A stretch of 64,000 nt of DNA, taken from Rhodoplanes sp. Z2-YC6860 (GTDB lineage Bacteria > Pseudomonadota > Alphaproteobacteria > Rhizobiales > Xanthobacteraceae). Within the stretch, counting starts at the first letter, position 1. Every line of letters starts with the position of its first letter. The position numbers were made by a program, and so were the translations under genes. Shown piece after piece: positions 19,599 through 27,318 of the stretch. The stretch covers positions 6,160,029 to 6,224,028 of the forward strand of contig NZ_CP007440.1 of the NCBI RefSeq assembly GCF_001579845.1. Direction: 5' to 3'. The notes under the pieces are model-generated. The model saw only the letters and a program-made list of their open reading frames with translations, searched no databases and was not told where the DNA came from.

Positions 19599-20822
19599 GT
19601 GCGGATCGTCATCAACGACTACCTCGGCCATGCGCCGCAGATGCAACTGAGCCGCGCGCTTGCAGGGCGCGGGCACGACGTGTTGCATCTTTATTCGGGC
19701 GACATCCAGACGCCGAAAGCTGATCTCGCGCGGCAGGACGGCGATCCGCCATCGCTCACCATCGAAGGACTGTCACTGGGCCGCGCGTTGTCGCGCTCGT
19801 TCTTCGGCCGGCGGTGGCAGGAAGCAACGTTCGGGCGGCTTGTCGCACAGCGGACTAAAAGCTTCGGCCCCGATATCGTAATGGCCTGCAACAACCCGCT
19901 CGATGTACAGAGCCGGCTGCAGGCGGCTTGCAACGGCGCCAAGATTCCATTCGTCTACTGGATGCAGGATTTCCAGTCGCTCGAGATCGACCGCATGATC
20001 GCCGGTCGCGGTGCGATCATGAACATCGCGGTGGGTGGCTATTATCACGGACTCGAACGCAAACTGCTTCAGCGTAGCGAGGCGATCGTGCCGATCGCCG
20101 ACGACATGCTCAGCATTCTGTCGGAGAGCTGGGAGGTGTTCGAGCGCCAATGCATGGTGGTGCGCAACTGGTCGCCGCTCGACCGGCTCACGCCCGGCAA
20201 CAAGGACAATGACTGGTCGCGTGCGAACGGCCTCGCGGGTCGCAAGATTGCGCTCTACACCGGCTCGCTTGGCGCGATGGAAAATCCGATGCTCCTCGTC
20301 GAGCTTGCCGAGAGGCTGCGCGACAGGTCCGACACCCTGGTGCTGGTGGTGTCGTCAGGCCCGGGCGCCGACCAGATCGCGCGCGAGTCCAGCGCGCGCG
20401 GCCTTGCCAATCTGCGAGTGATGCCGTTTCAGCCCTACGAGCACTACGGAGATGTGCTGGCGAGCGCTGACGTGCTGCTTGCGATGGTGAGCGGCCAGGC
20501 CGGCGTGCTCTATGTGCCGTCCAAGGCCAGTTCGTATCTCTGTGCCGGCCGCGCCATCGTGATCGCGGCACCATGGCAGAACCTCGCCGCCACCACGGTC
20601 CAGGAAAGCCAAGGTGGCCGGGTCGTCACCGCGGATCATGCGTCCGAGATGGCAGATGCCGTCGCGACGCTTATCACCGACGACAGCCTTCGGACGCAGA
20701 TGGCAACCCAGGCTCGAAGCTACGCCGAGCGCATGTTCGAGATTTCCAAGATCGCAGATCGCTTCGAGCGGTTGTTCGAACGGCTGCGTACCGGCACACC
20801 GCGGCATCGGCTGCCGCAGTAG
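19599..20822 (+). CDS. GT4-type glycosyltransferase (WbuB-like)
   Basis: A 407-residue GT-B fold glycosyltransferase starting at GTG. The N-terminus MRIVINDYLGHAPQMQLSRAL fits the acceptor domain. The C-terminal half has ALYTGSLGAMENPMLL, VVSSGPGADQI, MPFQPYEHYGDVLASADVLLAM and VPSKASSYLCAGRAIV, which form the nucleotide-sugar site of the GT4 family. It resembles WbuB-type transferases of O-antigen and colanic-acid clusters and probably adds a sugar to the lipid-linked repeat in the cytoplasm. It ends 45 bp from the convergent cytochrome gene, closing the polysaccharide region. Confidence 0.85.
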   Translation: MRIVINDYLGHAPQMQLSRALAGRGHDVLHLYSGDIQTPKADLARQDGDPPSLTIEGLSLGRALSRSFFGRRWQEATFGRLVAQRTKSFGPDIVMACNNPLDVQSRLQAACNGAKIPFVYWMQDFQSLEIDRMIAGRGAIMNIAVGGYYHGLERKLLQRSEAIVPIADDMLSILSESWEVFERQCMVVRNWSPLDRLTPGNKDNDWSRANGLAGRKIALYTGSLGAMENPMLLVELAERLRDRSDTLVLVVSSGPGADQIARESSARGLANLRVMPFQPYEHYGDVLASADVLLAMVSGQAGVLYVPSKASSYLCAGRAIVIAAPWQNLAATTVQESQGGRVVTADHASEMADAVATLITDDSLRTQMATQARSYAERMFEISKIADRFERLFERLRTGTPRHRLPQ

Positions 20823-20867
20823 CGCGGAATGAAGCCTGCGTTAGCGGGCCGCAAGCGCCCTCGCCAC

Positions 20868-21437
20868 TCACCGCAGCGATGCGAGATACTTCGCCATAGA
20901 ATCACGCTCGCCGTCGCTCAGCCCGTGCATGAACCCCGGCATGTCGAGGTTGTTGGTCCGCTCGCTGGTGGCGAAGTTCTTCATCGCGGTTGACAGGTAC
21001 TCGTAGCTCAAGCCTGCGAGGCGCGGCGCCGGCATGCCACCCTGGAAGTTCGGCTGATGGCACGGCTGGCACTGGGCGATGCCGGCAGGCGGCGAGACCG
21101 CAGCGGCCGGAGCCGGCTGCACGGGCCAGCTCTTGGCCGCGAAGTAGGCCGCGAGCTTGCGAAGATCGTCTTCAGCCAAGCCTTTGGCGATCGTCGTCAT
21201 GATCGGATTGGCACGCTCGCCGTTCCGATAATTGCGCAGCTGCTTCATCAAATAGCTCTGCTGCTGACCCCAGATGATCGGCATGGTTTTCGGATCGATC
21301 GGCATGCCATTGGCGCCGTGACATACATTGCAGGTCTGTGCCTTGGCCGCGATATCGTCAGCCGCGGAAGCCGATACCATTGAAATCGCAAAGACAAATG
21401 CTGCGCCGACCATCGTCGGCATGAGACGTTGGACCAT
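20868..21437 (-). CDS. periplasmic diheme cytochrome c (c553/c4-like)
   Basis: A 189-residue exported protein with two heme-binding motifs: CNVCH (36-40) and CQPCH (123-127). A signal peptide ends SASAAD. GGGGAGGAG before ATG 21437 fixes the start; the frame is open upstream to 21557. Conserved MPIIWGQQQSYLMKQLRNY and AKGLAEDDLRKLAAYF are typical of cytochrome c553/c4-type soluble electron carriers. It is transcribed divergently from the propeller protein at 21649, which itself has a CxxCH site, so the two may be redox partners. Confidence 0.88.
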   Translation of the reverse strand: MVQRLMPTMVGAAFVFAISMVSASAADDIAAKAQTCNVCHGANGMPIDPKTMPIIWGQQQSYLMKQLRNYRNGERANPIMTTIAKGLAEDDLRKLAAYFAAKSWPVQPAPAAAVSPPAGIAQCQPCHQPNFQGGMPAPRLAGLSYEYLSTAMKNFATSERTNNLDMPGFMHGLSDGERDSMAKYLASLR

Positions 21438-21648
21438 GTGACGCTCCTCCCCACCCGTGACTGACGCACGGTGTTGGTGACGAAAGTATCCAGACAAAGC
21501 TGATGGGGCGCAACCGGCCTGAGGCCCCTTGTTTAGGCAGCCCGGCGGAGTCACCATAGGGGCAAGCGCCGGCTGTCGAGAGATTCGGTTACGAACCCGA
21601 CAGAGATAAGCTTCAAGAAATTAAAACAAATTCTGCAGGGAGAAAGCG

Positions 21649-23295
21649 ATGCAACGCAAATTGATGTTGAGCATCACCGTCAGTGCAGCAGCGATGCTCT
21701 TCCATCCGACAATTCAAACGGCTTGGGCCCAAGGCCAGGCGGCGTTGACCGGCACGGTCAGCTCCGAGGCCGAAGGCAAGATGGAAGGTGTGGTTGTCAC
21801 CGCCCAGAAGCCGGGATCGATCGTGCGCATCAGCGTCACCACCGACAAACAAGGCCGCTACGCGTTCCCGGAAAATCGACTCGAGCCCGGTGACTACACC
21901 ATCACGATCCGTGCGGTCGGCTACGACATGGACGGCGCCACCAAGGCAACGGTCGAGACCGAGAAGACCGCAAACGCCGACATCAAGCTGAAGAAGACCA
22001 AAAACCTCGCAAGCCAGCTCACCAATGCCGAGTGGATGATGAGCATTCCCGGCACCGAGGCGCAGAAGGCGAACCTGCTCGATTGCAGCAGCTGCCACAC
22101 GATGGAGCGCATCATGCGCTCGACGCACGATGCTGACGAATGGACGCAGGTGATCACGCGCATGAAGGGCTACGGCGCGGTGAGCCAGCCGGTTAAGCCA
22201 CAGCCGATGCTGGACGCGAGCCGCTCGGGCACACCGGAGCAATACCGCAAGATGGCCGAGTATCTCGCGACCATCAATCTAAGCTCCAGCGACCACTGGA
22301 ATTACGAACTCCGCACGCTGCCGCGCCCGAAGGGCCGCGACACCCGCGCCATCGTCACCGAATACGACATGGTTCGTCCGACCACCGAGCCGCATGACAT
22401 CCTGCTCGATAAGGACGGCAACGTCTGGTACACGGACTTCGGCGAGATGTTCATCGGCAAGTTCAATCCGAAGACGCTGAAACTCACCGAGTATCCGATC
22501 AAGAAGTTCAAGGACAAGGCGCCGACCGGGCTGCTCAGCATCGATTTCGACCACACCGGCAAGATCTGGTTCGACACGATGTACCAGGGCGCTCTCGGCA
22601 ACCTGGATCCGAAGACCGGCGAGATCGCTTATCACCCGCTGCCGCCGGAATACAACGACGATCGCGTCCAACTCAACTTCACCGGACTGCGCTACGACGT
22701 CGACGGCAAGGTGTGGACCAAGAGCGTCGGTACGCAGGACATCTTCCGGCTCGATCTCGCGAGCAACAAGTGGGAGAAATTCCATCCGACCGACGAGTTG
22801 AAGTCGCCGGCCAGCATCTATCAGGTCATCTCGGACTCCAAGAATAACCTCTGGATGGCCGAGTTCACCGGCGGCCATCTCGGCAAGATCGATGCAAAGA
22901 CCCTGAAAGTGACCTGGTATCCCGTGCCCACGCCGTTCGCTCGGGCCCGCCGTATGGTCATCGACGATCAAGATCGCATCACGGTCACCGAATATCGCGG
23001 CAACCAGGTCGCGCAGTTCGACCCCAAGACTGAAAAATTCACCGAATACATGCTGCCGCCCTACACGTTCCCGTACCGCGCCAGCTTCGACAAGAACGGT
23101 GATATCTGGGCCTCGACCATGAGCACCGACCGCGTGGTGCGGGTCGACACCAAGACCGGTGCGTGGACGCAGTATCTGATGCCCACCGACACCAACATGC
23201 GCACGGTGTATGTCGATAACACGACGACACCGGTGACATTCTGGGTCGGCAGCAACCACGACCATCGGATCGTGAAGGTCGAACCGCTCGACTGA
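21649..23295 (+). CDS. periplasmic CnaB-like / CxxCH / Vgb-type beta-propeller fusion protein
   Basis: A 548-residue exported protein with three parts. After a signal peptide (ends TAWAQ), residues about 30-115 form a carboxypeptidase-regulatory (CnaB-like) beta domain (ALTGTVSSEAEGKMEGVVV, GRYAFPENRLEPGDYTITI). Residues about 120-210 contain DCSSCHTMERI, with a c-type heme motif at Cys146-x2-Cys149-His150. Residues about 225-548 are a six- or seven-bladed propeller with repeats such as DKDGNVWYTDFG and DSKNNLWMAEFTGG, as in virginiamycin B lyase (Vgb) and SMP-30/NHL proteins. A true lyase activity is doubtful; an electron-transfer-linked enzyme or sensor is more plausible. Confidence 0.8.
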   Translation: MQRKLMLSITVSAAAMLFHPTIQTAWAQGQAALTGTVSSEAEGKMEGVVVTAQKPGSIVRISVTTDKQGRYAFPENRLEPGDYTITIRAVGYDMDGATKATVETEKTANADIKLKKTKNLASQLTNAEWMMSIPGTEAQKANLLDCSSCHTMERIMRSTHDADEWTQVITRMKGYGAVSQPVKPQPMLDASRSGTPEQYRKMAEYLATINLSSSDHWNYELRTLPRPKGRDTRAIVTEYDMVRPTTEPHDILLDKDGNVWYTDFGEMFIGKFNPKTLKLTEYPIKKFKDKAPTGLLSIDFDHTGKIWFDTMYQGALGNLDPKTGEIAYHPLPPEYNDDRVQLNFTGLRYDVDGKVWTKSVGTQDIFRLDLASNKWEKFHPTDELKSPASIYQVISDSKNNLWMAEFTGGHLGKIDAKTLKVTWYPVPTPFARARRMVIDDQDRITVTEYRGNQVAQFDPKTEKFTEYMLPPYTFPYRASFDKNGDIWASTMSTDRVVRVDTKTGAWTQYLMPTDTNMRTVYVDNTTTPVTFWVGSNHDHRIVKVEPLD

Positions 23296-23310
23296 CGAGC
23301 GGACGGGCGA

Positions 23311-24930
23311 TCAGCCCACGGCGATTTGCTTCGGCGCGGCCGCTTCGGCGGCCGCGTTTGTTTTACCGGTGCGGTGGATGAAGTCGGGCAGCCCCTGCCC
23401 CATCGAGTGCTCGTAGCGGATTGCCGGTGCGCCGGCGTTGAACGGGATGTTCAAGGTCTTCCGCACGTCGCGTTCGACCATGTCGCGCAGGCTCACGAGT
23501 TGCTCGGCGCTGAGATGATCGGTGTAGACGAACGAGCGGTAGCCGCCGTTCGGATCGCCTTTGTAGTAGTCGGCACAGACCGTGTAGTCGACCTCGCGGG
23601 CATGCAGCCGGTCGCCGGTCTTCGGATGCGTGTAGGTCCACACATCGCGCTCGGTCGGATGCGGCACGGCGAGATCATAATACGGCGTGCCCGGATAGGT
23701 GGTGATCACGGTACAGTCGAAATCATCGACCCGGTTGCGGATGAGCCAGTCGCGGATCGCCGTGACGGTCTCCTCCGACTCGCCCGGATGGCCGCAGGAC
23801 ATCAGCGCCTTGACCTTCAGCCCGGCCTGCTTGGCGTAACCAACGCAGCGGTCGTTGTCGGCGAGCTTGGCGCGCTTGTCGATGTTGACCAGGATGCGCT
23901 CGTGGGCGGCCTCGAAGCCGCAAAGGAGCCAACGGAAGCCGGCGCGGCGCATGGCAATCGCCTGCTCCAAGGTGAACAGCTCCGACTTCACGAAGCCGCG
24001 CAGCCGGAATTCGGTGCCGAGCCGCGACTGCAGGTCGGAAAGCCCGTCCATCAGTTCGACAAAGCTCTTCGAGACATTGAGCTCGTCGTCATAGAACATG
24101 AAACCCGTGTAGCCGTGGTCGCGATGTAGGTTCTCGACCTCGAACAGGATTGACTCGACCGAGCGATTTCTGATCTGCCGCAGGCTCTTGGAGTTGCGGC
24201 CGCCGCAGAAACCGCAGCCGAACGGACAGCCCAACTGCGCAATCAAGCTCGTCGCACGGTGGCCTTCGATGCTGTAGTGGTACGACTTCAGGTCGACGAG
24301 ATGCCGCGCCGGCAGCGGGCTCTCGGTGAACATCGCGTCGGTGAGAAACAGCCCGCCCTTCGGATCGTCGCCGTCGATCACTTTCGGCGGGTCATCCTTC
24401 AGCGCCTCGAAGATCGCAAGCTCGCCGTCGCCGCTGCACAGCACGTCGAAGATGGCTTCGAGTTGCGCGGCAGAACGATGACCGCGGCCATTCAGCCCAT
24501 TGCGCTTCTTCTCGAGCTTCTGCGCCGAATAGATCAGCGTGACATGCGGCCCGCCGAGAATGAGCCGGAGATCGGGACGCAGCCGCCGGATGGTGTTGGC
24601 GATCTGGATGACCGCCGGCAATTGCGGAGTCGTTGCCGTGATGCCGATCGCCACGTCCTGGCAGCTCGCGAGATAGTCTTCGAGGGGGCTGAGAAAGTTC
24701 TCCACCCCGGACAGATCGAGCAGGTTCACCCGCCAGCGCTGTGCCTCGAGGCTCGCCGCGACCTTCAAAATTCCGAGGCTGACGAACACCCGCTCATCCA
24801 GCAAGAACGCCGATGGCGGCGTGACCAGGCAGATGGAGCGGGACCGGTCGGCGAGCACCCGCAACGCGTCGCGCACCGCGGGCTCGTTCCACTCGAGGGA
24901 GGTGCTCTGGCGGTGGTAAGGCGTGGTCAC
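23311..24930 (-). CDS. B12-binding-domain radical SAM protein
   Basis: A 539-residue protein (GTG start at 24930; a TTG at 24963 is an alternative). The N-terminal 200 residues resemble a cobalamin-binding Rossmann fold (SLGILKVAASLEAQ, VAIGITATTPQLPAVIQIANTI, LILGGPHVTL). The radical SAM core follows, with the 4Fe-4S motif Cys235-x3-Cys239-x2-Cys242 (CPFGCGFC) and then GFMFYDDELNV, FRWLLCGFEAAHERIL and VKALMSCGHPGESEET. Such B12-rSAM proteins catalyse methylations or ring rearrangements. The classical B12-ligating D-x-H-x-x-G is not evident, as in many family members. The gene is convergent with the propeller gene, 15 bp away. Confidence 0.85.
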   Translation of the reverse strand: MTTPYHRQSTSLEWNEPAVRDALRVLADRSRSICLVTPPSAFLLDERVFVSLGILKVAASLEAQRWRVNLLDLSGVENFLSPLEDYLASCQDVAIGITATTPQLPAVIQIANTIRRLRPDLRLILGGPHVTLIYSAQKLEKKRNGLNGRGHRSAAQLEAIFDVLCSGDGELAIFEALKDDPPKVIDGDDPKGGLFLTDAMFTESPLPARHLVDLKSYHYSIEGHRATSLIAQLGCPFGCGFCGGRNSKSLRQIRNRSVESILFEVENLHRDHGYTGFMFYDDELNVSKSFVELMDGLSDLQSRLGTEFRLRGFVKSELFTLEQAIAMRRAGFRWLLCGFEAAHERILVNIDKRAKLADNDRCVGYAKQAGLKVKALMSCGHPGESEETVTAIRDWLIRNRVDDFDCTVITTYPGTPYYDLAVPHPTERDVWTYTHPKTGDRLHAREVDYTVCADYYKGDPNGGYRSFVYTDHLSAEQLVSLRDMVERDVRKTLNIPFNAGAPAIRYEHSMGQGLPDFIHRTGKTNAAAEAAAPKQIAVG

Positions 24931-25046
24931 GCGGTATCGGGCCTTTCGCGGAAGACTGCCCAAGTTATTAATTTATTTGGTTAATTATCGTTTAAGCCGC
25001 CCGCCTCGTGGCTGCGCTGCCCATTTCTGCCGCTTTATTTTGCATC

Positions 25047-25061
25047 GCACAAATATCGTGC
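25047..25061 (+). promoter_or_regulatory. NtrC-type enhancer site
   Basis: GCAC-N7-GTGC (spacer AAATATC) matches the dyad of the NtrC consensus, with the correct 7-base spacing. It lies about 90 bp upstream of the sigma-54-like promoter of nasT, a normal enhancer distance. Confidence 0.65.
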
Positions 25062-25151
25062 AGCTGGGCGTCCGGAAGCGGACGACCGCAAGGTGCTGCA
25101 TTTTTGATCCAAGCCCTTCATTCCGCGAGGCAATCGCCCCGGCTGGGCGGT

Positions 25152-25166
25152 TGGCACGCTGCTTGA
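25152..25166 (+). promoter_or_regulatory. sigma-54 (-24/-12) promoter of nasT-nasS
   Basis: TGGCAC-N5-TTGA fits the RpoN consensus TGGCAC-N5-TTGC except for the last base. The -12 G is at 25165, which predicts transcription from about 25177, just before nasT. The same sequence context (TTGGCAC...GCTTGAAT) recurs before nrtA. Confidence 0.65.
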
Positions 25167-25199
25167 ATTTTATTCAACAGCCGGACTTGGACCCAATCT

Positions 25200-25784
25200 T
25201 TGGACCCCTCATTCAAGATCGTCATCGTCGACAAGAACCCGATCCGCGCCGCCATCCTGGAGGATGGGCTGCGGGAGGCCGGCCACGTGCAGGTGGTCCG
25301 GATCGACGAGACCTCGCATCTCCTCCAGCGCATCTACACCCTGGATCCCGACGTCATCCTGATCGACCTGGAGAATCCCTCCCGCGACGTACTCGAACAG
25401 ATGTTCCAGATGAGCCGCGTGGTGAAGCGGCCGATCGCGATGTTCGTCGACCAGAGCGATCGCGCCTCGATCGAGGCTGCCGTCGATGCAGGCGTGTCGG
25501 CCTACATCGTCGGCGGGCTTCGCAAGGAGCGGGTGCAGAACATCCTCGATCTCTGCATTTCCCGTTTCAACGCATTCTCGCGGCTCGAAAGCGAGCTCGA
25601 AAAGACGCGCTCGGCACTCGAAGAGCGCAAGGTGATCGACCGCGCCAAGGGCATCCTGATGAAGGCGAAGAACCTGACTGAAGAAACCGCCTACGCGCTG
25701 CTGCGCAAGACCGCGATGAACGAAAACAAGAAGATCGCCGAGGTCGCGCAGTCCGTGATCACGGCGGCGGAGTTGTTCAAATGA
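25200..25784 (+). CDS. nasT: NasT-type ANTAR-domain transcription antiterminator
   Basis: A 194-residue protein. Residues 5-120 form a response-regulator-like receiver (FKIVIVDKNPIRAAIL, DVILIDLENP). Residues about 130-190 are an ANTAR RNA-binding domain (LEERKVIDRAKGILMKAKNLTEETAYALLRKTAM). NasT binds paired hexaloop hairpins in leader RNA and prevents termination when nitrate relieves its inhibition by NasS. The start is TTG 25200, with no ATG upstream in frame. It overlaps nasS by 4 bp (ATGA), indicating translational coupling. The gene order here is T before S. Confidence 0.92.
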   Translation: MDPSFKIVIVDKNPIRAAILEDGLREAGHVQVVRIDETSHLLQRIYTLDPDVILIDLENPSRDVLEQMFQMSRVVKRPIAMFVDQSDRASIEAAVDAGVSAYIVGGLRKERVQNILDLCISRFNAFSRLESELEKTRSALEERKVIDRAKGILMKAKNLTEETAYALLRKTAMNENKKIAEVAQSVITAAELFK

Positions 25785-26974
25785 CCCCTGACAAGCTCGC
25801 TGCCGACAAGCGTCTGCGCATCGGCTTCATCCCGCTCTGCGACGCGACCGCTTTGCTGATCGCGGTCGACAAGGGCTTCACCGCAGCCGAAGGCCTCGAT
25901 GTCGAGCTGGTCCGCGAGGTGTCGTGGGCCAACATCCGCGACAAGCTCAACATCGGACTGTTCGACGCCGCGCATCTGATTGCGCCGATTGCGATCGCTT
26001 CGAGCCTCGGCCTCGGCCACGTCAAAGTGCCGATCGTTGCGCCGTTCGCGCTCGGCGTGAACGGCAACGCCATTACAGTGTCGCCTGCGCTCTATGCCTC
26101 GCTCGCGGCGGCCGCCGACGGCAACATTGGCGATCCGCTGGTCACCGCGAAAGCGCTGGCCAAGGTGGTCGCGACCCGCAAGCAGCGCGGCCAGGAGCCG
26201 CTCACCTTCGGCATGACGTTTCCGTTCTCCACGCACAATTATCACCTGCGCTTCTGGATGGCGGCGGGTGGCGTCGATCCGGACGAGGACGTGCGGCTCG
26301 TCGTGCTGCCGCCGCCCTACATGGTGGAGAGTCTCGCCAACCGGCACGTCGATGCCTTCTGCGTCGGCGCACCCTGGAATTCGGTGGCGGTCGATCTCGG
26401 CATCGGCTTCATCCTGCATTTCGTCTCGGATATTTTGCCGCGCGCGGCCGAGAAGGTGCTAGGCTTCCGCGGCCGCTGGGCACGCGAGAATCCGGAAATG
26501 CTGGCCGCGCTGGTGCGCGCCCATGCCAAGGCCGCCGATTTCGTCGAGGACCCGGCCAACCGCGACGAGGTCTGCGCTCTCCTCGCTCCGGCCAACCGCA
26601 TCGGCGTCGCGCCTGAAGTCCTTCGCCGCACCTTCGACGGCCGGCTCAAGGTCTCACCCGACGGCGCGACGCGCAGCGACCCCAACTACTTGCTGGTCGG
26701 CCGCGATGGCGCCGGACGGCCCGATCCGGCGCAGGCTGCGTGGCTCTATGCGCAGATGGTGCGCTGGGGTCAGGCGCCGTTCTCCGACGAGATGTGCCGC
26801 GCCGCCATGGCGGTGTTCCGGCCCGATCTCTATGACGATGCCACTATAGGAATGAACGGCCCGACCGCGAACGCGCCCGCGAGCATCGGCGCGTTTGCAG
26901 GACCGGTGTTCGATCCGCGCGACATCGCCGGACACCTCGCGGCGTGGCGGATCGGCCGGGTGCCGATCAGCTGA
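25781..26974 (+). CDS. nasS: NasS-type cytoplasmic nitrate/nitrite sensor
   Basis: A 397-residue homologue of the NrtA/CmpA nitrate-binding proteins but without a signal peptide (starts MTPDKLAADKRLRIGFIPL), the hallmark of NasS. Conserved features are FSTHNYHLRFWMAAGGVDPD, PPPYMVESLANRHVDAFCVGAPWN and GFRGRWARENPEM. It sequesters NasT in the absence of nitrate. It shares blocks such as AAGG-DPD, DAFCVG-PWN and TFP with the periplasmic NrtA encoded just downstream. The intergenic stretch after it (344 bp) contains the regulated nrtA leader. Confidence 0.9.
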   Translation: MTPDKLAADKRLRIGFIPLCDATALLIAVDKGFTAAEGLDVELVREVSWANIRDKLNIGLFDAAHLIAPIAIASSLGLGHVKVPIVAPFALGVNGNAITVSPALYASLAAAADGNIGDPLVTAKALAKVVATRKQRGQEPLTFGMTFPFSTHNYHLRFWMAAGGVDPDEDVRLVVLPPPYMVESLANRHVDAFCVGAPWNSVAVDLGIGFILHFVSDILPRAAEKVLGFRGRWARENPEMLAALVRAHAKAADFVEDPANRDEVCALLAPANRIGVAPEVLRRTFDGRLKVSPDGATRSDPNYLLVGRDGAGRPDPAQAAWLYAQMVRWGQAPFSDEMCRAAMAVFRPDLYDDATIGMNGPTANAPASIGAFAGPVFDPRDIAGHLAAWRIGRVPIS

Positions 26975-27125
26975 AAGCAGTCCTGCCTAAATATTGCGCT
27001 GCACAAAAAACCAACAAATTGCGATCGGCGACGGCCTCAAAAGCATTCAAAACAGGCCTGCTTCTTCGCTGTGCAGCCGCTCGTAATCCTCTGATCGGAT
27101 GATGCTTTTGGCGCTCAGCCCGGAT

Positions 27126-27140
27126 TGGCACAGCGCTTGA
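27126..27140 (+). promoter_or_regulatory. sigma-54 (-24/-12) promoter of nrtA
   Basis: TGGCAC-N5-TTGA at 27126-27140, near-identical to the element before nasT. It predicts a transcript start at about 27151, giving a leader of about 168 nt before the nrtA ATG. Upstream half-sites of the NtrC type (GCAC near 27001, GTGC near 27071) are weak. Confidence 0.6.
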
Positions 27141-27155
27141 ATAGGACCTTCCAGG

Positions 27156-27198
27156 ATACCGGTGCGCGAGCAGCGGTGTCAGGGTCCAACGAAGGGCC
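27156..27198 (+). promoter_or_regulatory. ANTAR (NasT)-type paired-hairpin leader RNA
   Basis: The first hairpin pairs 27156-27161 with 27174-27179 (ATACCG/CGGTGT) and closes on a TG-CGCGAG-CA tip. The second pairs GGTCC (27183-27187) with GGGCC (27194-27198) around a hexaloop AACGAA. Its loop has the A at position 1 and G at position 4 that ANTAR proteins require. The first loop has G4 but not A1. The terminator follows 10 bases downstream. Confidence 0.65.
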
Positions 27199-27208
27199 AC
27201 ATAGCAAC

Positions 27209-27255
27209 GCCGCTGTCCTGGGGAGGCTCTTCGCGCCTCGGGCTGCGGCTTTTTT
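27209..27255 (+). terminator. intrinsic terminator in the nrtA leader (attenuator)
   Basis: An outer stem GCCGC (27209-27213)/GCGGC (27245-27249) encloses an inner stem GAGGC (27223-27227)/GCCTC (27235-27239) with a 7-base loop. Six T residues follow (27250-27255). It lies 64 bases before the nrtA start codon, so it would stop transcription of the operon unless antitermination occurs. Confidence 0.75.
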
Positions 27256-27318
27256 GTTGGCTGAAACCGACACGTGCCGGCGCGTCGGCGACGGGAAACC
27301 AGAGAGGGCAACGAAGAC

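Noticed and set aside
27111-27136. hairpin GCGCT...AGCGC with a CGGATT loop considered as the first ANTAR hairpin
   Set aside because: It overlaps the sigma-54-like promoter and would lie upstream of the predicted transcript start; its loop also lacks A1 and G4.
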